From NCBI RefSeq assembly GCF_003609575.1, contig NZ_MBTA01000030.1, forward strand, positions 75,238-139,237: a stretch of DNA of 64,000 nt. The letters are read 5' to 3'. Below are positions 24,796 to 33,503 of the stretch, in pieces (within the stretch, counting starts at the first letter, position 1; each line of letters starts with the position of its first letter). The notes beneath the pieces are model-generated. The model saw only the letters and a list, made by a program, of their open reading frames with translations, was not told the origin of the DNA and ran no database searches. Source of the DNA: Pelobium manganitolerans (GTDB lineage Bacteria > Bacteroidota > Bacteroidia > Sphingobacteriales > Sphingobacteriaceae). A program made the translations under genes and the position numbers.

Positions 24796-25784
24796 TGAAA
24801 GCAGTGGAAAACAGTCTCGTTTCAGTCATTATGCCGGTTTATAATGCTAGCGCCTATTTGGAGGAGGCTATCACAAGTATATTGGACCAAAGCTATCAAA
24901 ACTTTGAGTTTATCATCATTAATGACGGGTCGAAGGATGATACGGTAGAAATCATAAAAAGATTTGACGATGCAAGGATCAAACTCATCGATGAAAAAGA
25001 GAATAAGGGTTATACCTATCGCCTCAACCAAGGTATCGTGTTAAGTGAAGGTGAGTTTATAGCGCGAATGGATGCGGATGATATTAGTTTGCGAGAGCGT
25101 TTTGCTAAACAAGTTGAGTTTTTGCAGAACAACCGATCTGTGGTGGTTTGTGGCACAGCCTTAGAGATCATTGGAAATGCTAATTATTATATAAATTGGG
25201 TCACCGATTTTGATAGTGAAGATTTAAAGATAGCTCTGCTGTACCAAAACGGGATTTGTCATCCAAGCGTTATGATGCGAAACCCCAAGCATTTGCAATC
25301 AGGCATCTTTTATAATTCTGAATTCGAGCCAGCAGAGGATTACGAGTATTGGGTGCGCTTGAGCAGGAAATATAAGATCGCAAACTTACCTGATCTTTTG
25401 ATTAAATACCGAGCTTACGACGGGCAGGTTTCACAACAACATAACGCTTTGCAAGAGACGCAAAAGGTAAGAATTATTAAAACACAACTGGCAGATCTAG
25501 GGCTAAATCCAACATCTGCGCAGCTGAATATACATCGCCGTATTTTCAATGCAGCCGTTGTAGTTTCTGCCGACTACTTACCGAAAGTGAAAGAATGGTT
25601 AAGCATTTTAGCTAAAGCCAATCAGGCTATGCAACAATATCCGGAGCCGAAATTTCAGGAGCGGTTAAACCTCTTACTGAAGAAAAATGAGATTGCTTTT
25701 AGAGAAAGTGTAAAAGCATTGCCTGCTATGGAGCGGGTCTCGTTACTTTTAAAACAGATTATCGGTTGGGAATCGATAAACTAA
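24792..25784 (+). CDS. Glycosyltransferase family 2
   Basis: 330 residues, GT-A fold. VSVIMPVYNASAYLEEAITS, IINDGSKDDTVEII and ARMDADDISL are the N-terminal strand, nucleotide loop and D-x-D site. The FEPAEDYEYWVRLS segment contains the probable catalytic base (ED). Two ATG codons in tandem (24792 and 24795) overlap the previous stop, and either could be used. A 28-bp gap leads to the acyltransferase gene. Confidence 0.9.
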   Translation: MMKAVENSLVSVIMPVYNASAYLEEAITSILDQSYQNFEFIIINDGSKDDTVEIIKRFDDARIKLIDEKENKGYTYRLNQGIVLSEGEFIARMDADDISLRERFAKQVEFLQNNRSVVVCGTALEIIGNANYYINWVTDFDSEDLKIALLYQNGICHPSVMMRNPKHLQSGIFYNSEFEPAEDYEYWVRLSRKYKIANLPDLLIKYRAYDGQVSQQHNALQETQKVRIIKTQLADLGLNPTSAQLNIHRRIFNAAVVVSADYLPKVKEWLSILAKANQAMQQYPEPKFQERLNLLLKKNEIAFRESVKALPAMERVSLLLKQIIGWESIN

Positions 25785-25812
25785 TTTACTGATTTATAGC
25801 GACAAATTTGTC

Positions 25813-26916
25813 ATGAACACAGAGGCAAAACCATTCCTTGTAAAAAAAATAAACTATATCCAAAACTGGAGGGGTATTGCCATATTGTTGGTCATATTGG
25901 CTCACACGAGCCACCATAACGTTTCTCCCGATTTGGGAATAAAATATTTGGATAATTTTATTTGGTTTGGTGGGCACGGGGTTACTTTATTTTTTGTTAT
26001 AAGCGCATTTACTATTTTTTACTCTTTAGAACTTGAAAGAAAAAGCCAAGGGCAAGTGGATTTTATTGGTTTTATGATAAAGCGCTTTTTTAGAATTGCC
26101 CCGCTTTATTATTTTGGAATAATCCTTTATAAATTTGTCTATTTCCAGAACACAAAATTTGATATTGATTTTTTCTTGAACGTAGTGTTTTTACACTGGC
26201 TTAAGCCTAGTGCTATAAGCGGAGTTGTACCTGGCGGTTGGTCAATCACTACCGAATTCACTTTCTATTTTTTTGCACCCTTAATTTTTAGATGGATTAG
26301 ATCTGCCGAATCGGCGCTAACATGGTTTCTTTTCTCCATACTTTTCTCAAGAATTTCTTTAGCTATCCTAACTTTGGTATATCCTTTTGAAGACAGGGTA
26401 TATTATGAACTTAATCCGCTATGTCAATTTCCAGTTTTTTTTGTGGGAATACTGTTGTTTTTTGTGATAATAAAAAATCAGCCTTTAACATTGACGAGCA
26501 GTCAGGCCATATTAATTGCAGGTATACTTTTTCTTGAAGGTCAAATAGGCTTCATATTAAGAGACTATTATTTTTATTCGCTGATGTTCGCACTGCTAGT
26601 GTACGTTAGCGTAAATGTTTACGTTAAGAATATTTTTGGAAAAATACTCGGTTTTATCGGAGAGCTTAGTTTTACTTTGTACATTACCCACTTTGTTATC
26701 ATTCGTCTCTTGATAGATTATAGAATAATTGACCCAAGTATGAATACAATTTCCTCTTTCTTGACTCGATTTTTAGGTACTTTAGGTATATCGATAATTG
26801 TTTCAGTTCCATTGTATTATTTTTTGGAAAAGCCGCTAATCAATGTTGGTAAAGTTTTATATCGTAAACGTATAAGTCGAATTTCTCAATCGGCAAGTGT
26901 TGCAACCATCTTGTAA
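25813..26916 (+). CDS. Membrane acyltransferase, family 3 (OafA/YrhL-like)
   Basis: 367 residues with about ten transmembrane helices. It starts INYIQNWRGIAILLVILAH with the conserved R-G and the catalytic-type His of family 3, and PGGWSITTEFTFYFFAPLIF matches the internal W-S-(I/L)-x-x-E-F motif. Such proteins transfer acetyl or other acyl groups from a cytoplasmic donor to sugars on the membrane. Likely O-acetylates the polysaccharide or its lipid-linked unit. Confidence 0.88.
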   Translation: MNTEAKPFLVKKINYIQNWRGIAILLVILAHTSHHNVSPDLGIKYLDNFIWFGGHGVTLFFVISAFTIFYSLELERKSQGQVDFIGFMIKRFFRIAPLYYFGIILYKFVYFQNTKFDIDFFLNVVFLHWLKPSAISGVVPGGWSITTEFTFYFFAPLIFRWIRSAESALTWFLFSILFSRISLAILTLVYPFEDRVYYELNPLCQFPVFFVGILLFFVIIKNQPLTLTSSQAILIAGILFLEGQIGFILRDYYFYSLMFALLVYVSVNVYVKNIFGKILGFIGELSFTLYITHFVIIRLLIDYRIIDPSMNTISSFLTRFLGTLGISIIVSVPLYYFLEKPLINVGKVLYRKRISRISQSASVATIL

Positions 26917-26946
26917 CAATGACTAAGGCTTTTATCTATCTCGATT

Positions 26947-28167
26947 ATGCGCATCGCTTATTTATCATACGAACACCCAAAAGGCATCTCTGGAGGCGGT
27001 ATTGGAACTTATATCGGTCAGATGGCAAAAATTATGGCAGAAGCTGGGCACTCGGTTGAAGTTTTTTCGGGAATCGAGGAAAAGGTGACTTATCAAGCCT
27101 TTAAGCATGACGGCTATCAATTACATCTGATCCCGGCAGAGCATACAGAGATTTTTCGTGAAAAAGTTTTAAAAGTTTTTGAAGCTGTTCATTTGGCTCA
27201 TCCTTTTGATGCGATGGAATCGCCAGAATATGGCGCGGATGCGCTTGAAGTTAAACTAAAGTATCCGGAAATTCCGCTTGTGGTCAAACTGCATACGCCC
27301 ACTTTTTTAATCAGTAAGTTAAATTCCGATTTGAATTTTCTATCTAAAATGCGCTTTGTTCTGGGGGCATTACGGAAAGGGAATCGACCTAAGTTTTTTT
27401 GGTCTTATAACAACGAATATGACCCTGAGTATGTCTTGACCTCTTTGGCAGAGAAGGTTGTGAGTCCCAGTCATAGTTTAGCTAAAATTGTAAGTCAGAA
27501 GTGGAATTTAGAAACAAAAGTCATTGTAGTACCTTACCCGTTTAAGCCTAACCAACAGTTGCTTAAAACATCCGAAGTGTCTACCAAGCCGTTTGTCGTT
27601 ACCTTTATTGGCAAACTTGAAAAAAGAAAGGGTGTTTTGGGGTTGATGAGAGCCATCCCGAAAATATTGAAAAAATACCCGAACGTAATTTTTAGATTTG
27701 TCGGTAAAGCACTTCCGTCTCCGAAAACAGGAATGGACATGCAGGATTATATGCTATCAAAATTGTCAACGTTCAGAAAAAATCTAGATTTTCAAGGTTT
27801 CCAAAGCTACGAGAAAATCCCCGAATATTTGGAAACGACGAGTGTATGTATTTTCCCGAGTTTATGGGAAAACTTTCCGAATGTTTGTTTGGAGACCATG
27901 GCAGCGGGTCGTGTAGTTGTTGGAACGGATAATGGCGGAATGGCGGATATGATTGAAGATGGCAAAACAGGCTATCTCATTAAACCTAGCTCGTCGCAGG
28001 CGGTAGCTAGAGTTATATTGAAGCTGTTGGAAAGTAAGCCAGAAGAATTAGCAATGATAGGAGCGCAAGCACGTGATAGCGTATTGAAACGATACAATGC
28101 GAATGTTATAGGAGATGCCTGCACAACTATTTTCAAACAAATCATCCATAAAGTCGATTCCCGATGA
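26947..28167 (+). CDS. Glycosyltransferase family 4
   Basis: 406 residues, GT-B fold. RIAYLSYEHPKGISGGGIGT has the glycine-rich N-terminal loop; MESPEYGADALEV is a feature of some GT4 subgroups. The C-terminal domain contains FIGKLEKRKGVLGLM and SLWENFPNVCLETMAAGRVV with the E-x7-E donor signature. The stop overlaps the next start by 4 bp. Confidence 0.9.
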   Translation: MRIAYLSYEHPKGISGGGIGTYIGQMAKIMAEAGHSVEVFSGIEEKVTYQAFKHDGYQLHLIPAEHTEIFREKVLKVFEAVHLAHPFDAMESPEYGADALEVKLKYPEIPLVVKLHTPTFLISKLNSDLNFLSKMRFVLGALRKGNRPKFFWSYNNEYDPEYVLTSLAEKVVSPSHSLAKIVSQKWNLETKVIVVPYPFKPNQQLLKTSEVSTKPFVVTFIGKLEKRKGVLGLMRAIPKILKKYPNVIFRFVGKALPSPKTGMDMQDYMLSKLSTFRKNLDFQGFQSYEKIPEYLETTSVCIFPSLWENFPNVCLETMAAGRVVVGTDNGGMADMIEDGKTGYLIKPSSSQAVARVILKLLESKPEELAMIGAQARDSVLKRYNANVIGDACTTIFKQIIHKVDSR

Positions 28168-29087
28168 AGCTATCCGTAGTCATCTGTGCCTATAATCCCA
28201 AACCCGCAATTTTTCAGCAGGTTTTTGATTCTTTAAAAAAGCAGACCTTGGACAAAAGCGCTTGGGAGTTGATAATTGTAGATAACAATAGCAACATCCC
28301 AATCGACAGCTGGGTAGATTTAAGCTGGCATCCGAATGCCAAGATTGTTCAGGAACTTACGTCGGGTCTGATTTTTTCAAGAATCAAAGGAAATGAAACT
28401 GCGAGAGGTAAGTATGTTGTTACAGTCGATGACGACACGCCGCTACAAAATGACTATTTGACGGGCGTGATAAACTTTTTCGACCAAAACGATACCGTGG
28501 GAATTATAGGAGGTAAGTGCAAACCAGTATATGAAACTGAAATAGTACCCGAATGGATAAACCTGTTGCCTTCTTCTATCTCGGGCAGAGATTTCGGAGA
28601 AGAAATTATCGTTGAAAGGCACGATGTAACAACAAAGCTTGATAATTACCCAAAATACAGTCCAATACTGATGGCTTATCGAAAAGCAGTTTTCGACGAT
28701 TTTATCACACAGTTTGATTCTGAAAAAAATGGCATTTTGGGACGTAAAGGCAATTCACTGACTTCAGGGGAAGATAATGACATTATATTATACTTTTATA
28801 AAAATGGATGGGGGACGGCATATTGCCCGCATTTATGTTTTTCGCACTTTATTCCTGCATACCGGCTAACGTTCCAGTACGCTAAAAAATTGTTATTTCA
28901 CAGTAACAGATCATGGGTAAAAGTACTTGCCTTACATGGTATATGCCCATGGCATAAGATTCCGAGAACCACTATCTGGCTCCGAAATTTAAAATCATAC
29001 ATTTTTTTAAAAGCGTGGGTGTCTGAGACAAACTATTTAAAATGGAAGGGCGCCTGCGGAACATTCAAAGGTTTATCTGAAATATGA
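28164..29087 (+). CDS. Glycosyltransferase family 2
   Basis: 307 residues, GT-A fold. LSVVICAYNPKPAIFQQVFD, IVDNNSNIPI and VTVDDDTPLQ mark the catalytic domain, with DDD as the metal site. GEDNDIILYFYKNGW probably carries the base. The middle section (GGKCKPVYE...PEWI) resembles GT2 enzymes from other Bacteroidota polysaccharide loci. Overlaps the next gene by 4 bp. Confidence 0.88.
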   Translation: MKLSVVICAYNPKPAIFQQVFDSLKKQTLDKSAWELIIVDNNSNIPIDSWVDLSWHPNAKIVQELTSGLIFSRIKGNETARGKYVVTVDDDTPLQNDYLTGVINFFDQNDTVGIIGGKCKPVYETEIVPEWINLLPSSISGRDFGEEIIVERHDVTTKLDNYPKYSPILMAYRKAVFDDFITQFDSEKNGILGRKGNSLTSGEDNDIILYFYKNGWGTAYCPHLCFSHFIPAYRLTFQYAKKLLFHSNRSWVKVLALHGICPWHKIPRTTIWLRNLKSYIFLKAWVSETNYLKWKGACGTFKGLSEI

Positions 29088-30028
29088 AACAGCTGATTAT
29101 AAGTTCTGGTAACAGCAAAAACTTCCATCAGTTAAAGAATTTTATACATTCTTTACGGCTAAATGGTAATTATGAGGGTTATATAGCAATATGTGACAAC
29201 GAAATCACAGGGACGTGGGATAAACCAGGAGTGTTAAACAAGCAAGCAACTTTTACCAATGAGCACCTTGCTTTTTTCAGGAAATATGATGTAACAATTT
29301 ATCCTTTGCACCCGCTTATAGAAGAAAATGAGATAGACGAAGATATCATCAAAAGTATATTATCACCTACGCAACGTTATCCATATAAATTTATTTATAA
29401 CACTTTAATCAGCAAAAAATATCTTGGAAAAGCATCGGAAGCAGTTTACTTTGATAGCGATGTTTTTGTACAAAAATCTATTATTCCACTCTTCGATAAG
29501 ATTAAAGCTACCGGTTCGATAGTGATTGTAAAGGAATGGTTTAAGATTAAAGATGATTACCATCTAAATAATTGGATGAGGTTCTCGGACTTTTCAAAAT
29601 TGTCTCGCCAAGAAAATTATTTGGAGAAGATCTTAAATGCAAATAACTACTGTTCCGGAATGTACGGTGGCGTACTAAACGAATTTCATCGATTTAACCT
29701 GCTTTGTCTTTTATTAGCTTCAAATAGGTTTATTAATTTTTATAGCGATCAACCGCTAATAAATGTTCTAAAAAGTTATTTTCATTTTCCTGTCAAAGAA
29801 CTAGATTATGAATATTGTTTACATTTAGGAGAACTGACAAGGGATGAGTATCAAGTAATCTCCGGAAAATTTCAAAAAGATGGGATTGTTCCCATAGCGG
29901 TGCATTTTAATGGAGCAAAATATGGAGAGCTAGAAGCAGTATTAGGTGGCAAACCTCTTCCGGTGTTAAGTAAACGAAGTTTGGTAAGAAGAATAGAAAA
30001 TCGCCTTAAACTTATTTTTGGCAAATAA
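29084..30028 (+). CDS. GT-A glycosyltransferase, GT8-like (putative)
   Basis: 314 residues. The segment AVYFDSDVFV contains a D-x-D metal site preceded by hydrophobic residues as in GT8/GT24-type nucleotide-sugar transferases, and HFNGAKYGE near the C-terminus resembles the H-x-x-G-x-K donor-binding motif of GT8. The N-terminus QLIISSGNSKNFHQL followed by SLRLNGNYEGYI matches that fold's first strand and helix. I am confident of a GT-A fold, less of the family. Confidence 0.7.
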   Translation: MKQLIISSGNSKNFHQLKNFIHSLRLNGNYEGYIAICDNEITGTWDKPGVLNKQATFTNEHLAFFRKYDVTIYPLHPLIEENEIDEDIIKSILSPTQRYPYKFIYNTLISKKYLGKASEAVYFDSDVFVQKSIIPLFDKIKATGSIVIVKEWFKIKDDYHLNNWMRFSDFSKLSRQENYLEKILNANNYCSGMYGGVLNEFHRFNLLCLLLASNRFINFYSDQPLINVLKSYFHFPVKELDYEYCLHLGELTRDEYQVISGKFQKDGIVPIAVHFNGAKYGELEAVLGGKPLPVLSKRSLVRRIENRLKLIFGK

Positions 30029-30048
30029 GTTTTCTTTATAAAGAAATT

Positions 30049-30843
30049 ATGAGTAAACCCCTCGTTCAATCCCTTTGGGTGGGCAATCGTCTTTCTAAGG
30101 TGGAGCAATTATCCATCAAATCTTTTTTAGACCACGGTCACGAGTACCATCTCTATGTTTATGACGCTATCGAGAACGTGCCAAAAGGAACCGTGTTGTG
30201 CGAGGCGGATGAAGTCATACCTCAGCACAAAGTTTTTCAGGTTAAAACAGGTTGGGGAAAAGGTTCTTTCGCGGCATTTGCCGATTTGTTTCGGTTTAAG
30301 TTGTTGCTTGAGAAAGGAGGTTGGTGGTTTGATACAGACATCATATGTTTAAAATCCCTAGCGGATATCCAACACTCATTGTTGATTGCAACATCTTATG
30401 AGGGTGAATGGGGCATTTGTGCCAATAATTGCGTGATGAGAGGTTTAGCGGGCGACCCACTTTTTCAGCGTTTGTACGACAGGGCTAATGTTGCCGACGT
30501 GGATAACATTGAATTTGGGCACACTGGAGTTCATTTATTGCAGGGTGTTGCTCGCGAAATGCAACTGGAAAAAGCGTTTGCGCCATTTACATATTTTAAT
30601 CCAATCTCTTGGCGTGATGTAGGGCACTATATATTAGGAAAAGCCACTTATAAACAAGCGTTTAAAGAAGCCTTACGTCCTTATTTTAAGCCTAAAACCA
30701 TGCAAGGTAAGGTCATGGGTAACGATTCATACACGGTTCATTTTTGGAATGAAGTGTGGCGTCAAAATAACTGGGACAAAGATGGAGATTACCCGAACAA
30801 TTCACTTTTTGAGAAACTAAAACGTAAGCACAACATCATATGA
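30049..30843 (+). CDS. GT32-like capsular glycosyltransferase
   Basis: 264 residues. VQSLWVGNRLSKVEQLSIKS at the N-terminus and KLLLEKGGWWFDTDIICLK in the middle are typical of the DXD-sugar-binding (GT32/Gly_transf_sug) family; the D-T-D is the metal site. HTGVHLLQGVA and HFWNEVWR follow at the usual places. Acceptor unknown. Overlaps the FkbM gene by 4 bp. Confidence 0.82.
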   Translation: MSKPLVQSLWVGNRLSKVEQLSIKSFLDHGHEYHLYVYDAIENVPKGTVLCEADEVIPQHKVFQVKTGWGKGSFAAFADLFRFKLLLEKGGWWFDTDIICLKSLADIQHSLLIATSYEGEWGICANNCVMRGLAGDPLFQRLYDRANVADVDNIEFGHTGVHLLQGVAREMQLEKAFAPFTYFNPISWRDVGHYILGKATYKQAFKEALRPYFKPKTMQGKVMGNDSYTVHFWNEVWRQNNWDKDGDYPNNSLFEKLKRKHNII

Positions 30844-31586
30844 AACATTTTTTTAGATGTTTTTTTTCGAGTATAAAAAATTTTGAGAATAGATTTTGGC
30901 TGCCTAAAGACGGGAATTTAACGGAAACGTTAGATGACCTCAGTAAACGTAAACCTGGAATCTCTATATTACAACTTGGCGCAAATGACGGGGTTAACAA
31001 CGACCCCTACTTTGACTTAATTAAGAAATACAATTGGCATGGAATATTGGTGGAGCCCCAACCAAATGTTTTTAAAAGGCTGCTAGCTAATTATGAGAAT
31101 CGAAATCACCACTTAAATTTTGCAAATTACGCTGTTTCTGATAAAAAGGGTGTTAAAACGATGTTTTATCTCGATGTTCCTAACCAAACTTGGGCAGACG
31201 GTCTTACATCTTTTAGCAAAAGCAATATTTTGGCACACATCGACAATGGTTATATAGAACAACAATTGAGCGAAAGCGGTTTCCATTTTAATAAGGAGGA
31301 GCAATTAAAGCTTATAAAGGAGATTCAGATTGAGTGTAAGACGGTAGAAGATATCATGAAAGACAATGGTTTACAGCAGGTTGATATCATTGCGATGGAT
31401 CTGGAAGGGTACGATCATGTTATCGTAAACAATTTGAATTTGAACAGGCTGACTCCCGAAATTGTTGTGTACGAGTCTAAGTATGTAGATTTTGAACTTT
31501 ATAAACGAGCAGTTAAACATCTAAGAAAATACAATTACACCGTTTATAAGGATGGACAAGATATTTTTGCAATCCGAAATGGCTAA
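30840..31586 (+). CDS. FkbM family methyltransferase
   Basis: 248 residues, SAM-dependent methyltransferase. ISILQLGANDGVNNDPY is the SAM loop, GILVEPQPNVFKRL motif II, and DIIAMDLEGYDHVIV the acidic motif with the D-x-E-G signature of FkbM. It likely O-methylates a sugar, since FkbM-type enzymes methylate hydroxyls. The 3' end overlaps the next glycosyltransferase. Confidence 0.88.
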   Translation: MKHFFRCFFSSIKNFENRFWLPKDGNLTETLDDLSKRKPGISILQLGANDGVNNDPYFDLIKKYNWHGILVEPQPNVFKRLLANYENRNHHLNFANYAVSDKKGVKTMFYLDVPNQTWADGLTSFSKSNILAHIDNGYIEQQLSESGFHFNKEEQLKLIKEIQIECKTVEDIMKDNGLQQVDIIAMDLEGYDHVIVNNLNLNRLTPEIVVYESKYVDFELYKRAVKHLRKYNYTVYKDGQDIFAIRNG

Positions 31587-32526
31587 TCCTTTAGTGTCTA
31601 TCTGTATGCCTGCTTATAACGCGGCTTTGTATATTGATGATGCGATTAATTCGGTTCTTGCGCAATCCTACCAAAACTTTGAATTAATTATTGTAAACGA
31701 CGGCTCTACGGACGAAACGGCCGCGCACACAACGCGATTTAAAGACAAGCGGATCAAAACTTTCATTACAGAGAATCGGGGGCAATGTGCTGCAGCTAAC
31801 TTCGCTTTTTCTAAGTCGTCGGGCAGGTTTATAAAATTCATGGATGCCGATGATTTAATTTCACCCGGATTCATTCAAGCACAGGTTGAACTGATTTCGG
31901 ATAACGATAATTTTATTGCATCTGCCAAATGGGGACGATTTTATCATAATGATATTAAAACCTTTAAGCTAAACCCTGAATCGGTTTGGCGAGACATGAA
32001 ACCTATAGATTGGTTAGTGGAATCATTAGCTGAAGGGCCAAACATGATGCAGTGCGCTTTATGGCTCATTCCAAGGCCTGTTTTGCAAAACTCTGGTCTG
32101 TGGGACGAAAGTCTTTCACTGATAAATGACTTTGAATTTTTTATAAGAGTGCTATTGTGTGCTGAGAAGATAAAGTTTGCCGAGAATGCAATATTATATT
32201 ATCGATCGGGAATGAACGATTCCTTGTCGAAGCAAAAAAGTAAGAAAGCTTTATATTCGGGTTATCATTCTACACGTAGAGGTTGCGAGCACTTACTGAA
32301 CTATGAAAACTCCGAGCGAACAAGGAGGATTTGCGCCGATTTATATAAGGTATGGCATTTCGAGTGTTATCCAGTCTTAAGAGAGGAGAGTTTGACGCTA
32401 TTGCAACTTTCAGAAGCGTTGGGCGGATCCAGGCGAAAGTTTGAATGTGGAGGATTCACCAAATTATTGAACTTTTTTATCGGCTGGAAATGGACCAAAC
32501 GTTTAAAACATTTTGCCAGTCGTTAA
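31579..32526 (+). CDS. Glycosyltransferase family 2 (paralogue 1)
   Basis: 315 residues from the ATG at 31579, which overlaps the previous stop by 8 bp; an earlier in-frame ATG at 31552 is less likely. GT-A motifs: VSICMPAYNAALYIDDAINS, IVNDGSTDETAA, KFMDADDLISPGF. The second half (WGRFYHNDIKTF, DWLVESLAEGPNMMQ, ILYYRSGMNDSLS, GGFTKLLNFFIGWKWT) is repeated almost motif for motif in the next protein, so the two genes are tandem duplicates. Confidence 0.9.
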   Translation: MANPLVSICMPAYNAALYIDDAINSVLAQSYQNFELIIVNDGSTDETAAHTTRFKDKRIKTFITENRGQCAAANFAFSKSSGRFIKFMDADDLISPGFIQAQVELISDNDNFIASAKWGRFYHNDIKTFKLNPESVWRDMKPIDWLVESLAEGPNMMQCALWLIPRPVLQNSGLWDESLSLINDFEFFIRVLLCAEKIKFAENAILYYRSGMNDSLSKQKSKKALYSGYHSTRRGCEHLLNYENSERTRRICADLYKVWHFECYPVLREESLTLLQLSEALGGSRRKFECGGFTKLLNFFIGWKWTKRLKHFASR

Positions 32527-33486
32527 ATGAACGAAGTATTACTTTCCATTTGCATCCCTCTTTATAAAAGTATTTTTCTGAAAGATACTTTGCAAAGCAT
32601 TGCCGAACAATCTTGCGATCAGCTCGAAGTTATCATCGTAAACGACGGCGATAATTGGGATTACGGCGGTGTTATTTCTGCCTTTCCCGATTTAAATATT
32701 AGCTATCTGCGACAAAAAAATGCCGGGGCGGGAGCAGCGAGGAATTTGGCCTTTAAGAATGCGAAAGGAAAGTACATCAAATTTTTGGATGCCGATGATT
32801 TGCTAGGTTCGGGACATTTGCAGGCGCAATTGCTACAAGCAGCACATTTCCCCCACGCTATGATTTCAGGTAGATGGGGAAGGTTTTTTGACAATAGCCC
32901 GGCGACCTTTGTATTGGAGAATGAATCGATATACAAAAACTGCAAGGGCGTGGACTGGATTGTGGAATCTTGGCAAAGCGGGCCGAACATGACACAGCCG
33001 GGGATTTTCTTAATCCCGCGCCAGCTCATAGCTGAAAATGGCTTATGGCACGAGGAATTATCACGAGGGCCTTGTGATGATTTGGAATTTTTTACGCGCC
33101 TAATGGTGAATTCTGAGATCGTTTTTTGCGGGCAGGCTATCTTGATGTACCGCTCAGGCAACGATGCAAGCCTCTCGGGCAATAAAAGCAAAGAAAGCTT
33201 TTTGTATTATTTTAAAACGTTGAAAATGGCGGTAGCTCATCTGTTGAAATTTCGCGAAGATACCCAGGCAAAAAAAGCTTGTGCTACTCAGTTCAAAATT
33301 TTGGGATTTAAGGCATATCCTTATGATAGAGAGATCAGTGAGAATGCTTTCAAAGAAGCGAAAATGTTAGGCGGGAGCGATTATCGCTTTCCCGCAGGAG
33401 GCTTTACCAAAATTTTAAATAATTTTATAGGTTGGAAAAACACGATTTGGATTAAAGGACTGGTTGGATTCAGAAAATTCAACTAA
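32527..33486 (+). CDS. Glycosyltransferase family 2 (paralogue 2)
   Basis: 319 residues. LLSICIPLYKSIFLKDTLQ, IVNDGDNWDYGG and KFLDADDLLGSGH give the GT-A core. It shares WGRFFDNSPATF, DWIVESWQSGPNMTQ, MYRSGNDASLSGNKSK and GGFTKILNNFIGWK with the preceding protein. The nucleotide loop differs (DGDNWD instead of DGSTDE), which may reflect a changed donor. Starts directly after the previous stop. Confidence 0.9.
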   Translation: MNEVLLSICIPLYKSIFLKDTLQSIAEQSCDQLEVIIVNDGDNWDYGGVISAFPDLNISYLRQKNAGAGAARNLAFKNAKGKYIKFLDADDLLGSGHLQAQLLQAAHFPHAMISGRWGRFFDNSPATFVLENESIYKNCKGVDWIVESWQSGPNMTQPGIFLIPRQLIAENGLWHEELSRGPCDDLEFFTRLMVNSEIVFCGQAILMYRSGNDASLSGNKSKESFLYYFKTLKMAVAHLLKFREDTQAKKACATQFKILGFKAYPYDREISENAFKEAKMLGGSDYRFPAGGFTKILNNFIGWKNTIWIKGLVGFRKFN

Positions 33487-33503
33487 AAACTCCAGCTTGC
33501 TAA

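Noticed and set aside
32703-33191. 162-codon frame antisense to a GT2 gene
   Set aside because: A shadow of the codon pattern of a clear glycosyltransferase gene.
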